A stretch of 64,000 bases of DNA from Alphaproteobacteria bacterium (GTDB lineage Bacteria; Pseudomonadota; Alphaproteobacteria; Micropepsales; Micropepsaceae): positions 230,065 to 294,064 of the forward strand of contig JANXXU010000024.1 of NCBI GenBank assembly GCA_025350465.1. The letters run 5' to 3'. The translations under genes were made by a program, and so were the position numbers. Positions 17,202 to 27,327 of the stretch are shown piece by piece (the stretch's first letter is position 1; each line of letters begins with the position of its first letter). The notes beneath the pieces were generated by a model. It saw only the letters and a list, made by a program, of their open reading frames with translations. It was not told the DNA's origin and searched no databases.

Positions 17202-18185
17202 TTACTGCGGCATGACGAGCGGAGTCGGCCCGCCCGTCGATTGAGGCTGGCCTGAGGATGGCGGCGGAGTCGACGGCGTAGCAAGAGGTGGAGACGCGGG
17301 TGCCGTCGGTTCGTCGAGCGTCGGCGACGTGCCCGGCGTGAAGGCCGCGTTCAGCGGGTCAGGCGCCGCGGGCACGGTTGGAGCCTCCGCTGGCGCGGTC
17401 TGTTTGGCCGGTGCCGCGATGGTCGTTACCCGGGCTGGTTCGCGTGTGTGAGAGCGGCGAACGGGCTCAACAGGTTCGGGCGTTGCTGCGCTCAATGCAG
17501 GCTTCACGCGCGGATGGACCGAGATCGCCCGCTGTGGTTCGACGTGTGCCGCCGCTGGCGCAGCTGCCGGGGTAACGGTGATCGACGGCGTCGCCAGTGC
17601 TTGCTCGGTCGGCGGTGCGGAAATGATTGTGGGCTCGACGGCGTTGTCGGGGTCGCTCCTGTCGACGGCGGGCGCCGCGGCGGTGACGACAGGGGCAATA
17701 CGTAGGGTCAGGACCGGTTCGCCGTTTTCCAGTTTCGAAGAGATCATCGCACTCGTCGACTCGGTCGCGATCAGCGGACCACCGGAGGAGGCGGGGATCA
17801 CGCTTGGTGCGGTCGGGGCGAAGGCTTCTTCGGTCACAGGCGGTGTGTCGCCGGCCGAGGCATCCGACGTCGATGTCGCGGCGGTGGCCGGCGTCGCCGT
17901 GGCGAGCCGCGCTGTAGCGGTTGTGTTCTCGACGTTGCGCAGCCGATGCGCCTTCTGACTGGCGGGGGGCTCACCCTCGAGACCCACGGCGACCGAGGCA
18001 CCCGGAATTTGCAACGCCGCCAGGGGGTCAACGGGGGCCACAGTCGCCATCAACGTCGCGCGGGACGGCTGATGGCGCAGGTGTTCGCCCAAATAGGGAC
18101 CGACCAGGAAGGTAGAGGCAAAGCCGGCTGAGCCGGAAACGAACACTGCAGAGGCAAGAAAACCGGCGAGTGCCGATGAACGCAT
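17202..18185 (-). CDS. Exported Pro/Ala/Thr-rich hypothetical protein
   Basis: A 327-residue protein of strongly biased composition. An N-terminal hydrophobic segment (SALAGFLASAVFVSGSAGFA) looks like a signal peptide or anchor. The rest is long low-complexity runs of Pro, Ala, Thr and Ser with scattered Arg/Lys, and no recognisable domain; it may span the periplasm or bind peptidoglycan. The only distinctive segment is LENGEPVLTLRIAPVVTAAA near the middle. A perfect CtrA-type site lies about 80-95 bases upstream of its start. The frame is open throughout with ordinary GC-rich codon use, so it is probably real. Confidence 0.6.
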   Translation of the reverse strand: MRSSALAGFLASAVFVSGSAGFASTFLVGPYLGEHLRHQPSRATLMATVAPVDPLAALQIPGASVAVGLEGEPPASQKAHRLRNVENTTATARLATATPATAATSTSDASAGDTPPVTEEAFAPTAPSVIPASSGGPLIATESTSAMISSKLENGEPVLTLRIAPVVTAAAPAVDRSDPDNAVEPTIISAPPTEQALATPSITVTPAAAPAAAHVEPQRAISVHPRVKPALSAATPEPVEPVRRSHTREPARVTTIAAPAKQTAPAEAPTVPAAPDPLNAAFTPGTSPTLDEPTAPASPPLATPSTPPPSSGQPQSTGGPTPLVMPQ

Positions 18186-18265
18186 GGCCCGACTCCACTG
18201 TTACGTCTTATGTCAGGCTGGACTCGCCCCCCGAATCAAGATCCGGGCCAGCCACGCGACGAAGA

Positions 18266-18280
18266 TTAACGAAACCTTAA
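18266..18280. promoter_or_regulatory. CtrA-type binding site TTAA-N7-TTAA
   Basis: TTAACGAAACCTTAA at 18266-18280 fits the full CtrA consensus exactly (two TTAA half-sites separated by seven bases). It lies about 80-95 bases upstream of the exported Pro/Ala-rich gene and about 350 bases upstream of mdh, in a genome region where TTAA is rare. CtrA is the alphaproteobacterial cell-cycle regulator. Binding is inferred from the motif. Confidence 0.5.
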
Positions 18281-19595
<1,315 letters not shown>

Positions 19596-19618
19596 GACGA
19601 GGTGTTTGGGAATCGGTC

Positions 19619-20167
19619 GTGAACATTCCGACGCTTGCGACCGACCGCTTCGTTCTTCGTGCGTTTCGCGAAGACGACGTTCCGGCGCTGACTGTTTTGC
19701 ATAGTGATCCTGAGGTCATGCGCTATCTCAGAACGAATGGCGAAACCGAACTGCGCCCGCGCCAGGCGTGGGACTACATGGCCGTACAAATGGGCCATTG
19801 GTTGCTCAAGGGCTACGGCAAATGGGTATTGGCTGACCGCACGACCGACGAATTGATCGGCCGGGTGGGCTATTTCGATCCACCCTATGAATGGCCCGGC
19901 CTCGAACTCGGTTGGACGCTGTCGCGCCGGGTGTGGGGACAAGGCTATGCGACAGAGGCCGCGCGGCTCGCCCTCGATTGGGGTTTCGAAACACTACGCA
20001 CCGACGAAATCATCAGCGCGATCAATCCCGATAACAACGCCTCGATCCGGGTGGCCGAGCGCCTGGGCCAGCAATATCTGCGGGACGATCAGCTGAACGG
20101 GGCGCCGTGTCGAATCTATGGGCTTACGCGGCAGGGATGGCACAAACGGCGTCATTCACACTCTTGA
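19619..20167 (+). CDS. GNAT N-acetyltransferase (RimJ/RimL type)
   Basis: A 182-residue acetyltransferase starting at GTG 19619, 23 bases after mdh. The opening TLATDRFVLRAFREDDVPAL and LHSDPEVMRYL are typical of the RimJ/RimL branch; the acetyl-CoA loop is seen as RRVWGQGYATEAARLALDWG, and NPDNNASIRVAERLG marks the fourth motif. Substrate unknown (N-terminal amine of a protein, or a small molecule). Confidence 0.88.
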   Translation: MNIPTLATDRFVLRAFREDDVPALTVLHSDPEVMRYLRTNGETELRPRQAWDYMAVQMGHWLLKGYGKWVLADRTTDELIGRVGYFDPPYEWPGLELGWTLSRRVWGQGYATEAARLALDWGFETLRTDEIISAINPDNNASIRVAERLGQQYLRDDQLNGAPCRIYGLTRQGWHKRRHSHS

Positions 20168-20220
20168 TTTGCCCGGCGATACGCGGTGCGATGTGTCATG
20201 CGTCATGAACGGACATTTCG

Positions 20221-21420
20221 ATGGACCTCGCACTCTCCAACGCCGACGAAACATTCCGTGCCGAAGTGCGCCGGTTTCTCGACGAGAAGCTGACGCCCGA
20301 CCTGCGCGAGGCGGGCATGCGCACGGGCGGCGTGTTGACCGATCCGCCGGCGACAACGAAATGGCACAAGGCGCTCTACGAGAAGGGCTGGATTGCGCCG
20401 GCCTGGCCCAAGGAATACGGCGGGCCGGGATGGAGCGAGATGCAGCGCTATATCTTCGCCTCCGAACTGGCGACGGCGCATGCGCCGATCCTGCAGAATT
20501 TCGGCACGCGGATGTGCGGACCCGTGCTGATGAAATTCGGCCGGCCGGATCAGAAGGCGTTTTATTTGCCGCGCATTTTGTCGGGCGAGGATCGCTGGTG
20601 CCAGGGCTATTCGGAGCCGGGTTCGGGTTCCGATCTGGCTTCCCTGCAAACCAAAGCCGTGCGCGATGGTGACCATTACGTCGTCAACGGCTCTAAGATT
20701 TGGACGACGCATGCGCATTTCGCCAATCGCATGTTCTGTCTCGTGCGCACGGCGCAGACGGGGAAGAATCAGGAAGGCATCACTTTTATCTTGATCGATA
20801 TGAAGACGCCGGGGCTGACGGTGGTGCCGATCATTACGCTTGCCGGCGACCATGAAGTGAACCAGGTGTTCTTCGACAATGTGAGCGTGCCGGTCGAGAA
20901 TCGCGTCGGCGAGGAAGGCCAGGGTTGGACGATCGCGAAGTATTTGCTCGAGTTCGAGCGCGGCAACTCCTACGCGGCGGCGCTGCAAGCGAAGTTCAAA
21001 TCGGTTCGCGAGGCGGCGGCGATCGAGCGGATCGACGGCGAGCGCCTGGTCGACGACGGCGAATTCGCGCGCAAGCTTGCGGAGGTCGAGATCGACCTCG
21101 CCGGATTGCTGGTCACGGAGCACCGCGTGATGTCGCAATTGGCGCAGGGACAGAATCCGGGGCCGGCGTCGTCTTTGCTCAAGGCGCGCGGCACCGAGAC
21201 GTCGCAACGCATCAGCGAACTGAGCATCGAGGCGCTCGGCTTTTATGCCGCCCCGTTCGAGCCGGAAGCGCGCAAGCAAGGCGCCAACGTGCGGGCGGTG
21301 ACGCCAATGCACGGGCTGGTGTTCATGCCGCAATATTTGAATACGCGGGCGGCGACGATCTATGGCGGCTCGTCCGAGGTTCAGCGCAACATTATGGCGA
21401 AGCTGATCCTCGGGTTTTGA
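20221..21420 (+). CDS. Acyl-CoA dehydrogenase
   Basis: FAD-dependent alpha,beta-dehydrogenation of an acyl-CoA. 399 residues with the three ACAD domains: N-terminal helical (about 1-125, APAWPKEYGGPGWSEMQRY), middle beta (GYSEPGSGSDLASLQTKA, WTTHAHFANRMFCLVRT) and C-terminal helical (ATIYGGSSEVQRNIMAKLIL). It resembles pimeloyl-CoA or long-chain ACAD-like large subunits, but the chain length cannot be read. The thioesterase-like gene 27 bases downstream and the two enoyl-CoA hydratases 2 kb on suggest a small acyl-CoA degradation set. Confidence 0.93.
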   Translation: MDLALSNADETFRAEVRRFLDEKLTPDLREAGMRTGGVLTDPPATTKWHKALYEKGWIAPAWPKEYGGPGWSEMQRYIFASELATAHAPILQNFGTRMCGPVLMKFGRPDQKAFYLPRILSGEDRWCQGYSEPGSGSDLASLQTKAVRDGDHYVVNGSKIWTTHAHFANRMFCLVRTAQTGKNQEGITFILIDMKTPGLTVVPIITLAGDHEVNQVFFDNVSVPVENRVGEEGQGWTIAKYLLEFERGNSYAAALQAKFKSVREAAAIERIDGERLVDDGEFARKLAEVEIDLAGLLVTEHRVMSQLAQGQNPGPASSLLKARGTETSQRISELSIEALGFYAAPFEPEARKQGANVRAVTPMHGLVFMPQYLNTRAATIYGGSSEVQRNIMAKLILGF

Positions 21421-21447
21421 TTGCGCCGATTGCCCTAGCGAGCGGAA

Positions 21448-22080
21448 ATGAGTTCATCGAGTACGAAGACGATCTACATACCGCTCCTTGACGAGGGAAC
21501 CACGGTCAGTCGGCCTACAGAGGGCGAAGTGCTCGGCGCGAACCGATATCGTGTGCTCGCCACACCCAATTACGATCCGGATGTCGAGAAATGGGAATTC
21601 CCTCCGGGCAGTATCGTTGTTTGCGATGTGGAAATCAGGGGAGCCGATCAGTTTTTGATTGCGCGGAGAGTTGCTGAAGAAATGCACACTCAAATCCAAG
21701 AGAGATTCAAGGACAGCCTCGTCGATCTACTCGGCATCCGATTCATCGAGGTGTCGAAGGAAAGGGTGATCGCCGAAATGACGGTGAAGCCGTCGCTGCT
21801 TACGACCAATGGCCGGCTCCACGGCGGCGCGATCATGGCGTTGGCCGATACCGTTGGGGCGACCGGCGCTTTCTTGACCATTCCTGAGGGTGCGGCGGGA
21901 ACCACGACGCTCGAGTCCAAGACCAATTTCTTCGGCGGCGTAAGCGAAGGCGTCGTCCGGGCCGAGGCGCTGCCGGTTCATGTCGGTAAACGTACTTCGT
22001 GCTGGCAGACGCGCGTAACCGACGCAAAAGGCAAACTGGTAGCGCAGGTCACGCAGACACAGATGGTGCTGACGGCCTAG
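21448..22080 (+). CDS. Two-part protein: small N-terminal domain fused to PaaI-type hotdog thioesterase
   Basis: A 210-residue protein. Residues ~8-75 (YIPLLDEGTTVSRPTEGEVL, EKWEFPPGSIVVCDVE) look like a small beta-rich domain that I recall as a stand-alone short protein in other proteobacteria. Residues ~79-210 are a PaaI-like hotdog thioesterase with HGGAIMALADTVGATGAF and TTLESKTNFFGG. An internal ATG at 21682 would give the thioesterase alone, so two products or one fusion are possible. It follows the acyl-CoA dehydrogenase by 27 bases and may hydrolyse a CoA ester of that pathway. Confidence 0.8.
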   Translation: MSSSSTKTIYIPLLDEGTTVSRPTEGEVLGANRYRVLATPNYDPDVEKWEFPPGSIVVCDVEIRGADQFLIARRVAEEMHTQIQERFKDSLVDLLGIRFIEVSKERVIAEMTVKPSLLTTNGRLHGGAIMALADTVGATGAFLTIPEGAAGTTTLESKTNFFGGVSEGVVRAEALPVHVGKRTSCWQTRVTDAKGKLVAQVTQTQMVLTA

Positions 22081-22123
22081 ACTCTCCGGCCGGATCGGAT
22101 TGCCGGCTGGAAGCGATCGTTGA

Positions 22124-22810
22124 ATGAATCGCGAAATCATTGACTACTACGATCACCTGGCGCCGACTTACGATCGCGACCGCTTCGGCAACAGCTATGG
22201 CCGGTTCATCGATGCGGGCGAACGCCGGCTACTCGCGCGGTGGCTTCCGGCGGAGCGTCACAACATTCTCGAAGTCGCCTGCGGCACGGGTCGCCTATCG
22301 AATTTTGCCGGTGTCGCCTGCGACGCCAGCCAGGAAAGTCTCAAACTTGCGAGCCTACGACACGCGCAGGTTACCTTCGTCTGCGCCGATTCCATGCAGC
22401 TGCCGTTCAAGTCGCACGGCTTCGACGCCGTGTTTGCGTTCCATCTGCTCATGCATTTGGACGCCGAGGGCGTTCGCGCGACTGTTGCCGAAGCGTCGCG
22501 GGTTTTGCGCCCTGGCGGCGTCTTTGTTGCCGACGTCGTTTCGGCGGCGCGACGGCATTTCGTTGCGCGATCGCGGCCGCGAAATCCTTGGCACGGCAAT
22601 ACGGCGCTCAGCGCGAGGGAATTTCGGACGCTCTGCGCGGAGTACGGCTTGAAGCCATTGCGGATGACCGGGCTTGCGTTTCTCCCGATTCAACGGATGC
22701 CACATCGGCTGAGGCCATTCCTGACGACGACCGACGCCTGGCTCGCAGCAGGGTTGCCGTCGCTGTCGTCCTATGTGATCGGATGCTTCGTCAAAGATGA
22801 CACTCGCTAG
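22124..22810 (+). CDS. Class I SAM-dependent methyltransferase
   Basis: A 228-residue methyltransferase. SAM-binding motif I is ILEVACGTGRLSNFAG (about residue 48); the later FKSHGFDAVFAFHLLMHL and ASRVLRPGGVFVADVV match motifs II/III of UbiE/Methyltransf_11 proteins. The C-terminal part (ALSAREFRTLCAEYGLKPLR) is the usual substrate-lid helix region. Its last 14 bases overlap the VanW-family gene, implying coupled expression. Substrate unknown. Confidence 0.88.
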   Translation: MNREIIDYYDHLAPTYDRDRFGNSYGRFIDAGERRLLARWLPAERHNILEVACGTGRLSNFAGVACDASQESLKLASLRHAQVTFVCADSMQLPFKSHGFDAVFAFHLLMHLDAEGVRATVAEASRVLRPGGVFVADVVSAARRHFVARSRPRNPWHGNTALSAREFRTLCAEYGLKPLRMTGLAFLPIQRMPHRLRPFLTTTDAWLAAGLPSLSSYVIGCFVKDDTR

Positions 22811-23558
22811 CCGCATCCGCGCGCGTCTGCGGCGGCACGTGCCCGAGCGCTGGCGGCGGCTTGTCGCACAAACGCGCCGTCGTGCCAGCGAGGCGCGGTC
22901 GTCAGTCAAGTTCGAGTTTTCGACCGAGTGTATCGAGCGGCGCGATTTCACCGACTTCGTTTGCGCTGTCGACATTTCGCAACCCATCCGGCAGACGGCG
23001 CACTTCGAAGGCAAACTCCATAACATCAATCTCGCTGTAGGCCGGCTGAATCATCTCTGTCTTCGCAGCAATCAGGCGGTTTCGTTCTGGCAGTGTGTAG
23101 GTGTGCCCACGGCGCTGAACGGCTTCCAGCTGGGCAGAGGGATCGTCAGCAATCGCTTGAGTTCGGATATCGGCGGCGGTCTGTGCCAGATCGCAAGCTT
23201 GCTCTACGAATTGGGGCTGCGCTCGGGCATCAACGTTCTTGAGCGACATCCGCACAGCCGCGACATTTATACCGATGCCAACCGCTTCACGCCGCTTGGC
23301 CTCGATGCGACGGTCGTTTGGGGCTTCAAGGATGTGCGCCTCGCAAATATTTGCGCCCATCGCGTCGTATTCGATTTCAGCGTCGACGGTTCGGTGCTGC
23401 GCGGACGCCTGTTCAGCGAAATGCCGCTCCAGGCACTCGACTTGGAGATGAGCCGGCGCGACGAAGGGCAAATGCGAATTGCGGAAGTCAGATCGCTCAG
23501 CCTAGATGGAGAGACACATTTAGTCAGCCGCGACTCCTATGTCATCGACCCGTCCTAA
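22797..23558 (+). CDS. VanW family protein
   Basis: A 253-residue protein with a VanW domain from about residue 70. The diagnostic motif is SDIGGGLCQIASLLYELGLR (about residue 122), followed by ERHPHSRDIYTDANRFTPLG and a beta-rich end. The N-terminus is Arg-rich (RIRARLRRHVPERWRRLVAQ) without a signal peptide. The VanW domain has no firmly known biochemical role; it was named after a gene in glycopeptide-resistance clusters but is widespread in Gram-negatives. Overlaps the preceding methyltransferase by 14 bases, so the pair probably acts together. Confidence 0.88.
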   Translation: MTLASRIRARLRRHVPERWRRLVAQTRRRASEARSSVKFEFSTECIERRDFTDFVCAVDISQPIRQTAHFEGKLHNINLAVGRLNHLCLRSNQAVSFWQCVGVPTALNGFQLGRGIVSNRLSSDIGGGLCQIASLLYELGLRSGINVLERHPHSRDIYTDANRFTPLGLDATVVWGFKDVRLANICAHRVVFDFSVDGSVLRGRLFSEMPLQALDLEMSRRDEGQMRIAEVRSLSLDGETHLVSRDSYVIDPS

Positions 23559-23561
23559 GCG

Positions 23562-24371
23562 CTAACGACCCTTGAATTCCGGTGTGCGCTTCTCGAAGAA
23601 GGCTTTGACGCCCTCGCGTACGTCTTGGCTAGGGTTCGACACCATCACCGACAATGCGGCGTCGGCGAGCGAATGTTCGAGCGATGACGTCAAACCGCGA
23701 TGCATCATTGCCTTGGCGAGGCGCACCGCTAATGGCGCCTTAGCGGCAAGGGTGCGGGCGAACGCGAGCGTGCGCGCTTCGAGTTCGGCAGCGGGCACGA
23801 CTTCGGTGACCAGCCCGAGATCGTGCGCGGTCTTGGCGTCATAGACTTCAGACAGCAGCGACATCTTCAAAGCGCGATCGATGCCCATCGCTCGCGGAAA
23901 GAACCAGGCGCCGCCTTCATCGGGCAATAGTCCGAACTTGCCGCTGGTGTCGCCGAGGCGGGCCGTATCGGCGGCAATGCGAAAGTCGCAAGCGAGCGCG
24001 AGCGTGAGCCCGCCGGCCACCGCAGGACCGTTGATCATAGCGATCACCGGCTTGTCGAGATGATGCAGCGCCAAGATTACGCGATGCATGCCGTCGCGCA
24101 TCTCGCGGGCGTGGCTCAGCTGCGTTTGCATCAACTCATGGTGCGCATCATCGGCATTCGAGACGTCACCGCCGGCGCAAAAGGCCCGACCTTCGCCGGT
24201 GATGATGAGGGCCCGCAAATTGTCGTCGCGAAGATAGGCGTCGATCGCCCGGACCATCTCTTCGCACAACCGTGTCGTGTAGGCGTTCATCTGCTTGGGG
24301 CGCGCGAGCGTAATACGCGCAATCTGTGGTTCGGGCTTGTCGACGCGGATGTCGCGGAACTCGGCGGTCAT
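23562..24371 (-). CDS. Enoyl-CoA hydratase/isomerase family protein
   Basis: 269-residue crotonase-fold enzyme. Oxyanion-hole and CoA signatures: RALIITGEGRAFCAGGDVSN and DKPVIAMINGPAVAGGLTLA; catalytic-region FGLLPDEGGAWFFPRAMG carries the second Glu (Glu in PDEGG), consistent with hydratase activity. The C-terminal end EGVKAFFEKRTPEFKGR is typical. Transcribed away from a second enoyl-CoA hydratase gene with 67 bases between the two starts, where a small dyad lies. Chain length unknown. Confidence 0.92.
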   Translation of the reverse strand: MTAEFRDIRVDKPEPQIARITLARPKQMNAYTTRLCEEMVRAIDAYLRDDNLRALIITGEGRAFCAGGDVSNADDAHHELMQTQLSHAREMRDGMHRVILALHHLDKPVIAMINGPAVAGGLTLALACDFRIAADTARLGDTSGKFGLLPDEGGAWFFPRAMGIDRALKMSLLSEVYDAKTAHDLGLVTEVVPAAELEARTLAFARTLAAKAPLAVRLAKAMMHRGLTSSLEHSLADAALSVMVSNPSQDVREGVKAFFEKRTPEFKGR

Positions 24372-24401
24372 AGTGGCCTCGCTGTTCGGATGGCTCGCTC
24401 G

Positions 24402-24416
24402 GCGCTAGTCTAGCGC
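24402..24416. promoter_or_regulatory. Dyad between divergent enoyl-CoA hydratase genes
   Basis: GCGCTA (24402-24407), GTC, TAGCGC (24411-24416): perfect 6-bp dyad in the 67-base divergent promoter region. A candidate operator for both genes, unproven. Confidence 0.3.
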
Positions 24417-24438
24417 AAACCATTGGAGAGCGCCGCCT

Positions 24439-25281
24439 ATGACCGACTATCCCGACATTGTTTATGAGGTGAAGGATCGCATCGCGCTTGTCACGCTCAA
24501 CCGGCCAGACAAGTTGAACGCCTGGACCGCAGCAATGGAGACGAGCGTCAAGCGAGCGATCGCCGACGCCACGCGCGACGACGATGTTCGGGCGATCGTG
24601 ATCACAGGCGCGGGGCGCGGCTTCTGTTCGGGTGCCGATATGGGCCTCTTGCAAAGCATCGGACCCAAAGGCGAGCGGCGCGAATTGCGCGACGACGCCG
24701 CAAGCGTCACGGTTCCAACTTCAAATCTCGGGCCGAGCCTCGAGGGCAATTACAAAAGTCGCTTCGGCTATTTGTTCAGCGTTCCAAAGCCGATCATCGC
24801 GGCGATCAACGGACCGTGCGCCGGCATCGGATTGGTTTTCACGTTGTTCTGCGATTTGCGCTTCGCCAGCCACGAAGCAAAATTCACGACCGCCTTCGCA
24901 CAGCGTGGCTTGATCGCCGAGCACGGCATATCGTGGTTGCTGCCGCGGCTCACCGGATCGGCGAACGCACTCGACGTCTTGCTTTCGGCGCGCAAATTCA
25001 ACGCGGAGGAAGCCCAACGGATTGGCCTCGTCAATCGCGCCTTTGCGCACGATGATTTCATGGACAACGTCATGGCTTATTCACGCCAGCTCGCCGGAAC
25101 GGTTTCGCCGCGCTCGATGGCCGTGATGAAAGCCCAGGTCTGGAAATCCTGGTTCCAGGATTTCAACGATGCGCTTCAGATCGCCGATGCCGAAATGACG
25201 AAGAGCTTCGGCTCGGAGGACTTCAAGGAAGGCGTCGCACATTTCGTGGAAAAGCGGGCGCCGAAATTTTCGGGACGCTAG
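24439..25281 (+). CDS. Enoyl-CoA hydratase/isomerase family protein
   Basis: 280-residue crotonase-fold protein. [20 protein letters not shown] and [20 protein letters not shown] form the CoA-binding and oxyanion regions; [18 protein letters not shown] has Glu but no second acid at the usual GG position, so it may be an isomerase or a hydratase of altered specificity. Ends [11 protein letters not shown]. Divergent from the hydratase upstream; together with the acyl-CoA dehydrogenase it makes a plausible degradation module. Confidence 0.91.
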   Translation: MTDYPDIVYEVKDRIALVTLNRPDKLNAWTAAMETSVKRAIADATRDDDVRAIVITGAGRGFCSGADMGLLQSIGPKGERRELRDDAASVTVPTSNLGPSLEGNYKSRFGYLFSVPKPIIAAINGPCAGIGLVFTLFCDLRFASHEAKFTTAFAQRGLIAEHGISWLLPRLTGSANALDVLLSARKFNAEEAQRIGLVNRAFAHDDFMDNVMAYSRQLAGTVSPRSMAVMKAQVWKSWFQDFNDALQIADAEMTKSFGSEDFKEGVAHFVEKRAPKFSGR

Positions 25282-25427
25282 GCCCGGCGGCGCGGCGAAA
25301 TTCGAACAAAGCGAAAACGGCGAAGCAAAGTTGATCGGGGCGTGGCGCGGCGGAGGTGATGGCCGCCACTCATTCGCCTTAAACAATCGCGCTATATTGG
25401 CGACGGTTTTGGCAATGGGGTCTCGCG

Positions 25428-25967
25428 ATGCGTTGGCGCAATTTTCTTTTGATGCTGCCGTTCTTCATCATCGGCATCGCTATCCCGATCTATTATTTCG
25501 GGCTCTCGGGCGACGATGGCACCTCTTCCGCACCCAGCGTTACGGCCGCGCCGTCCGCCGATTATTCGCCGAGCAGGCTAACGCAGGGGCGGGCCGTCGT
25601 CGGCGCGAGCCGCGATCTTTTCGATCACATCGCCGATCAGTGGGTGACCCCTCATGGCCTCTCCCGCGTGAGCATCAAATTGCTCTTGCTTGGCGGAATA
25701 TTTGCGCTCGGCTACGTCGTTCTACGCCTCATTCTTGCCGTGCTGAACGGCGCCTTCAGCGGCATCGCCAAAGCCGCCTTCGGCTTCTTGGTGCACAAAG
25801 CATTGGGCCCAATGTTCATGGGCTTCCTCGCGGTTGGTTCGACCTGGGGCATACATCAAACGGTCGCAGAACAGTTCGGACTGCCATGGGCGGCGGTGAC
25901 AGTTGCCGTAACAGCCGCAATTGCGACGCTGTTTGCGCTTGCCGGGGTCCAATTGCGGTCCCAGTAG
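25428..25967 (+). CDS. Multi-pass membrane protein of unknown function
   Basis: A 179-residue membrane protein. The first transmembrane segment is at about 5-26 ([20 protein letters not shown]), then a Ser/Pro/Ala-rich external loop (about 30-62) and three more hydrophobic stretches at about 83-105, 116-140 and 150-172. No catalytic motif or recognised family. It precedes sucC by 176 bases but a separate promoter region seems likely. Start ATG 25428 chosen for the N-terminal hydrophobic helix. Confidence 0.7.
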   Translation: MRWRNFLLMLPFFIIGIAIPIYYFGLSGDDGTSSAPSVTAAPSADYSPSRLTQGRAVVGASRDLFDHIADQWVTPHGLSRVSIKLLLLGGIFALGYVVLRLILAVLNGAFSGIAKAAFGFLVHKALGPMFMGFLAVGSTWGIHQTVAEQFGLPWAAVTVAVTAAIATLFALAGVQLRSQ

Positions 25968-26143
25968 GCGCCTATTCGAGAACCGGTCGGGGGCCTGACG
26001 GGCCAACCCGAGCGGTTGCGCCGGGTAGGGGGACACCGCTATATCAGCGGCCCGAAGCGAACCATCCGCCTTCAAGCCAACGTTCGGTGTTCCGTGACTG
26101 CACGGATTACGGTGCGTTGCGCCCTCGAAATTCAGGCCCGCCC

Positions 26144-27313
26144 ATGAACATCCATGAATATCAAGCCAAGGCCGTCCTCAAAGAGTTCGGCATCCCGGTG
26201 CCGCGGGGCTTTCCCGCCTTGTCGGTCGAGGAGGCAGTGAAAGCTGCGAACGAGCTCGGCGGACCGGTTTGGGTTGTGAAGGCGCAAATCCATGCCGGCG
26301 GGCGGGGCAAAGGCGGCGGCGTCAAAGTCGTCAAGGCGATCGACGCCGTGAAGGCCGAAGCGACGCGCATCCTCGGGATGACGCTTGTCACGCACCAGAC
26401 CGGACCGCATGGACGGGTGGTGCGCCGGCTCTATGTCGAGGAAGGCTCGGCGATCGCGCGCGAACTCTATCTCTCCATGCTTGTCGACCGCGCGACGTCG
26501 CGCGTTGCGTTTATCGTCTCGACCGAAGGCGGCATGGATATCGAAGAGGTGGCGCGTAAAACGCCGGAGAAGATCCTGACGCTGCAGGTCGATCCGGCGA
26601 CCGGCATCCAACCTTTCCACGGCCGTCGCATTGCGCAAGCGCTGAAGGTAACAGGCGATACGGCGAAGCAACTCCAAAAGATAGTCGGCGATCTTTATCG
26701 CGCGTTCGTGGCCAAGGACATGAGTTTGCTCGAGATCAATCCGTTGGTGATCAATGACAAGGGCGCAGTCATTTGTCTCGACGCCAAAATCAATTTCGAC
26801 GACAACGCGCTTTATCGCCACCCCGAGATTCAAGAACTGCACGATCCGAATGAAGAAGATCCTGCAGAACTCGAGGCCGCGAAATACGATCTCAATTTCA
26901 TCAAGCTCGACGGCTCGATCGGCTGCCTTGTCAACGGCGCAGGTCTGGCCATGGCGACGATGGACATCATCAAGCTCTACGGATCGGAGCCGGCGAACTT
27001 CCTTGACGTCGGTGGCGGCGCTTCGAAAGAAAAGGTGACGGCCGCGTTCAAGATCCTGCTGAAGGACAAAGCGGTCAAAGGTATCCTGGTGAACATCTTT
27101 GGCGGCATCATGCGCTGCGACATCATCGCGGAAGGGATCATTGCGGCGGCCAAGGAGACGGGATTGCCGGTGCCATTGGTCGCACGCCTTTCGGGCACCA
27201 ATGCCGACCTCGGCAAGAAGATATTGTCAGAATCGGGATTGAACTTGATTCCAGCCGACGATCTGGCGGAAGCCGCGGAAAAAATCGTCAAGGCAATCAA
27301 GAAGGCAGCATAG
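26144..27313 (+). CDS. sucC: Succinyl-CoA synthetase beta subunit (ADP-forming)
   Basis: TCA-cycle substrate-level phosphorylation with SucD. 389 residues, the standard length, starting [23 protein letters not shown]-grasp features: [38 protein letters not shown], and the C-terminal CoA-ligase part [16 protein letters not shown] with [14 protein letters not shown]. The ATG at 26144 is chosen; the open frame extends far upstream but without homology. A secreted-protein gene intervenes before sucD. Confidence 0.97.
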   Translation: MNIHEYQAKAVLKEFGIPVPRGFPALSVEEAVKAANELGGPVWVVKAQIHAGGRGKGGGVKVVKAIDAVKAEATRILGMTLVTHQTGPHGRVVRRLYVEEGSAIARELYLSMLVDRATSRVAFIVSTEGGMDIEEVARKTPEKILTLQVDPATGIQPFHGRRIAQALKVTGDTAKQLQKIVGDLYRAFVAKDMSLLEINPLVINDKGAVICLDAKINFDDNALYRHPEIQELHDPNEEDPAELEAAKYDLNFIKLDGSIGCLVNGAGLAMATMDIIKLYGSEPANFLDVGGGASKEKVTAAFKILLKDKAVKGILVNIFGGIMRCDIIAEGIIAAAKETGLPVPLVARLSGTNADLGKKILSESGLNLIPADDLAEAAEKIVKAIKKAA

Positions 27314-27327
27314 GTTCGGGAGTTGTT

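Noticed and set aside
25331..26143. In-frame upstream extension of sucC giving a 660-residue protein
   Set aside because: The extra 271 residues overlap the membrane-protein gene in another frame and show no homology; SucC normally starts MNIHEYQAK at 26144.
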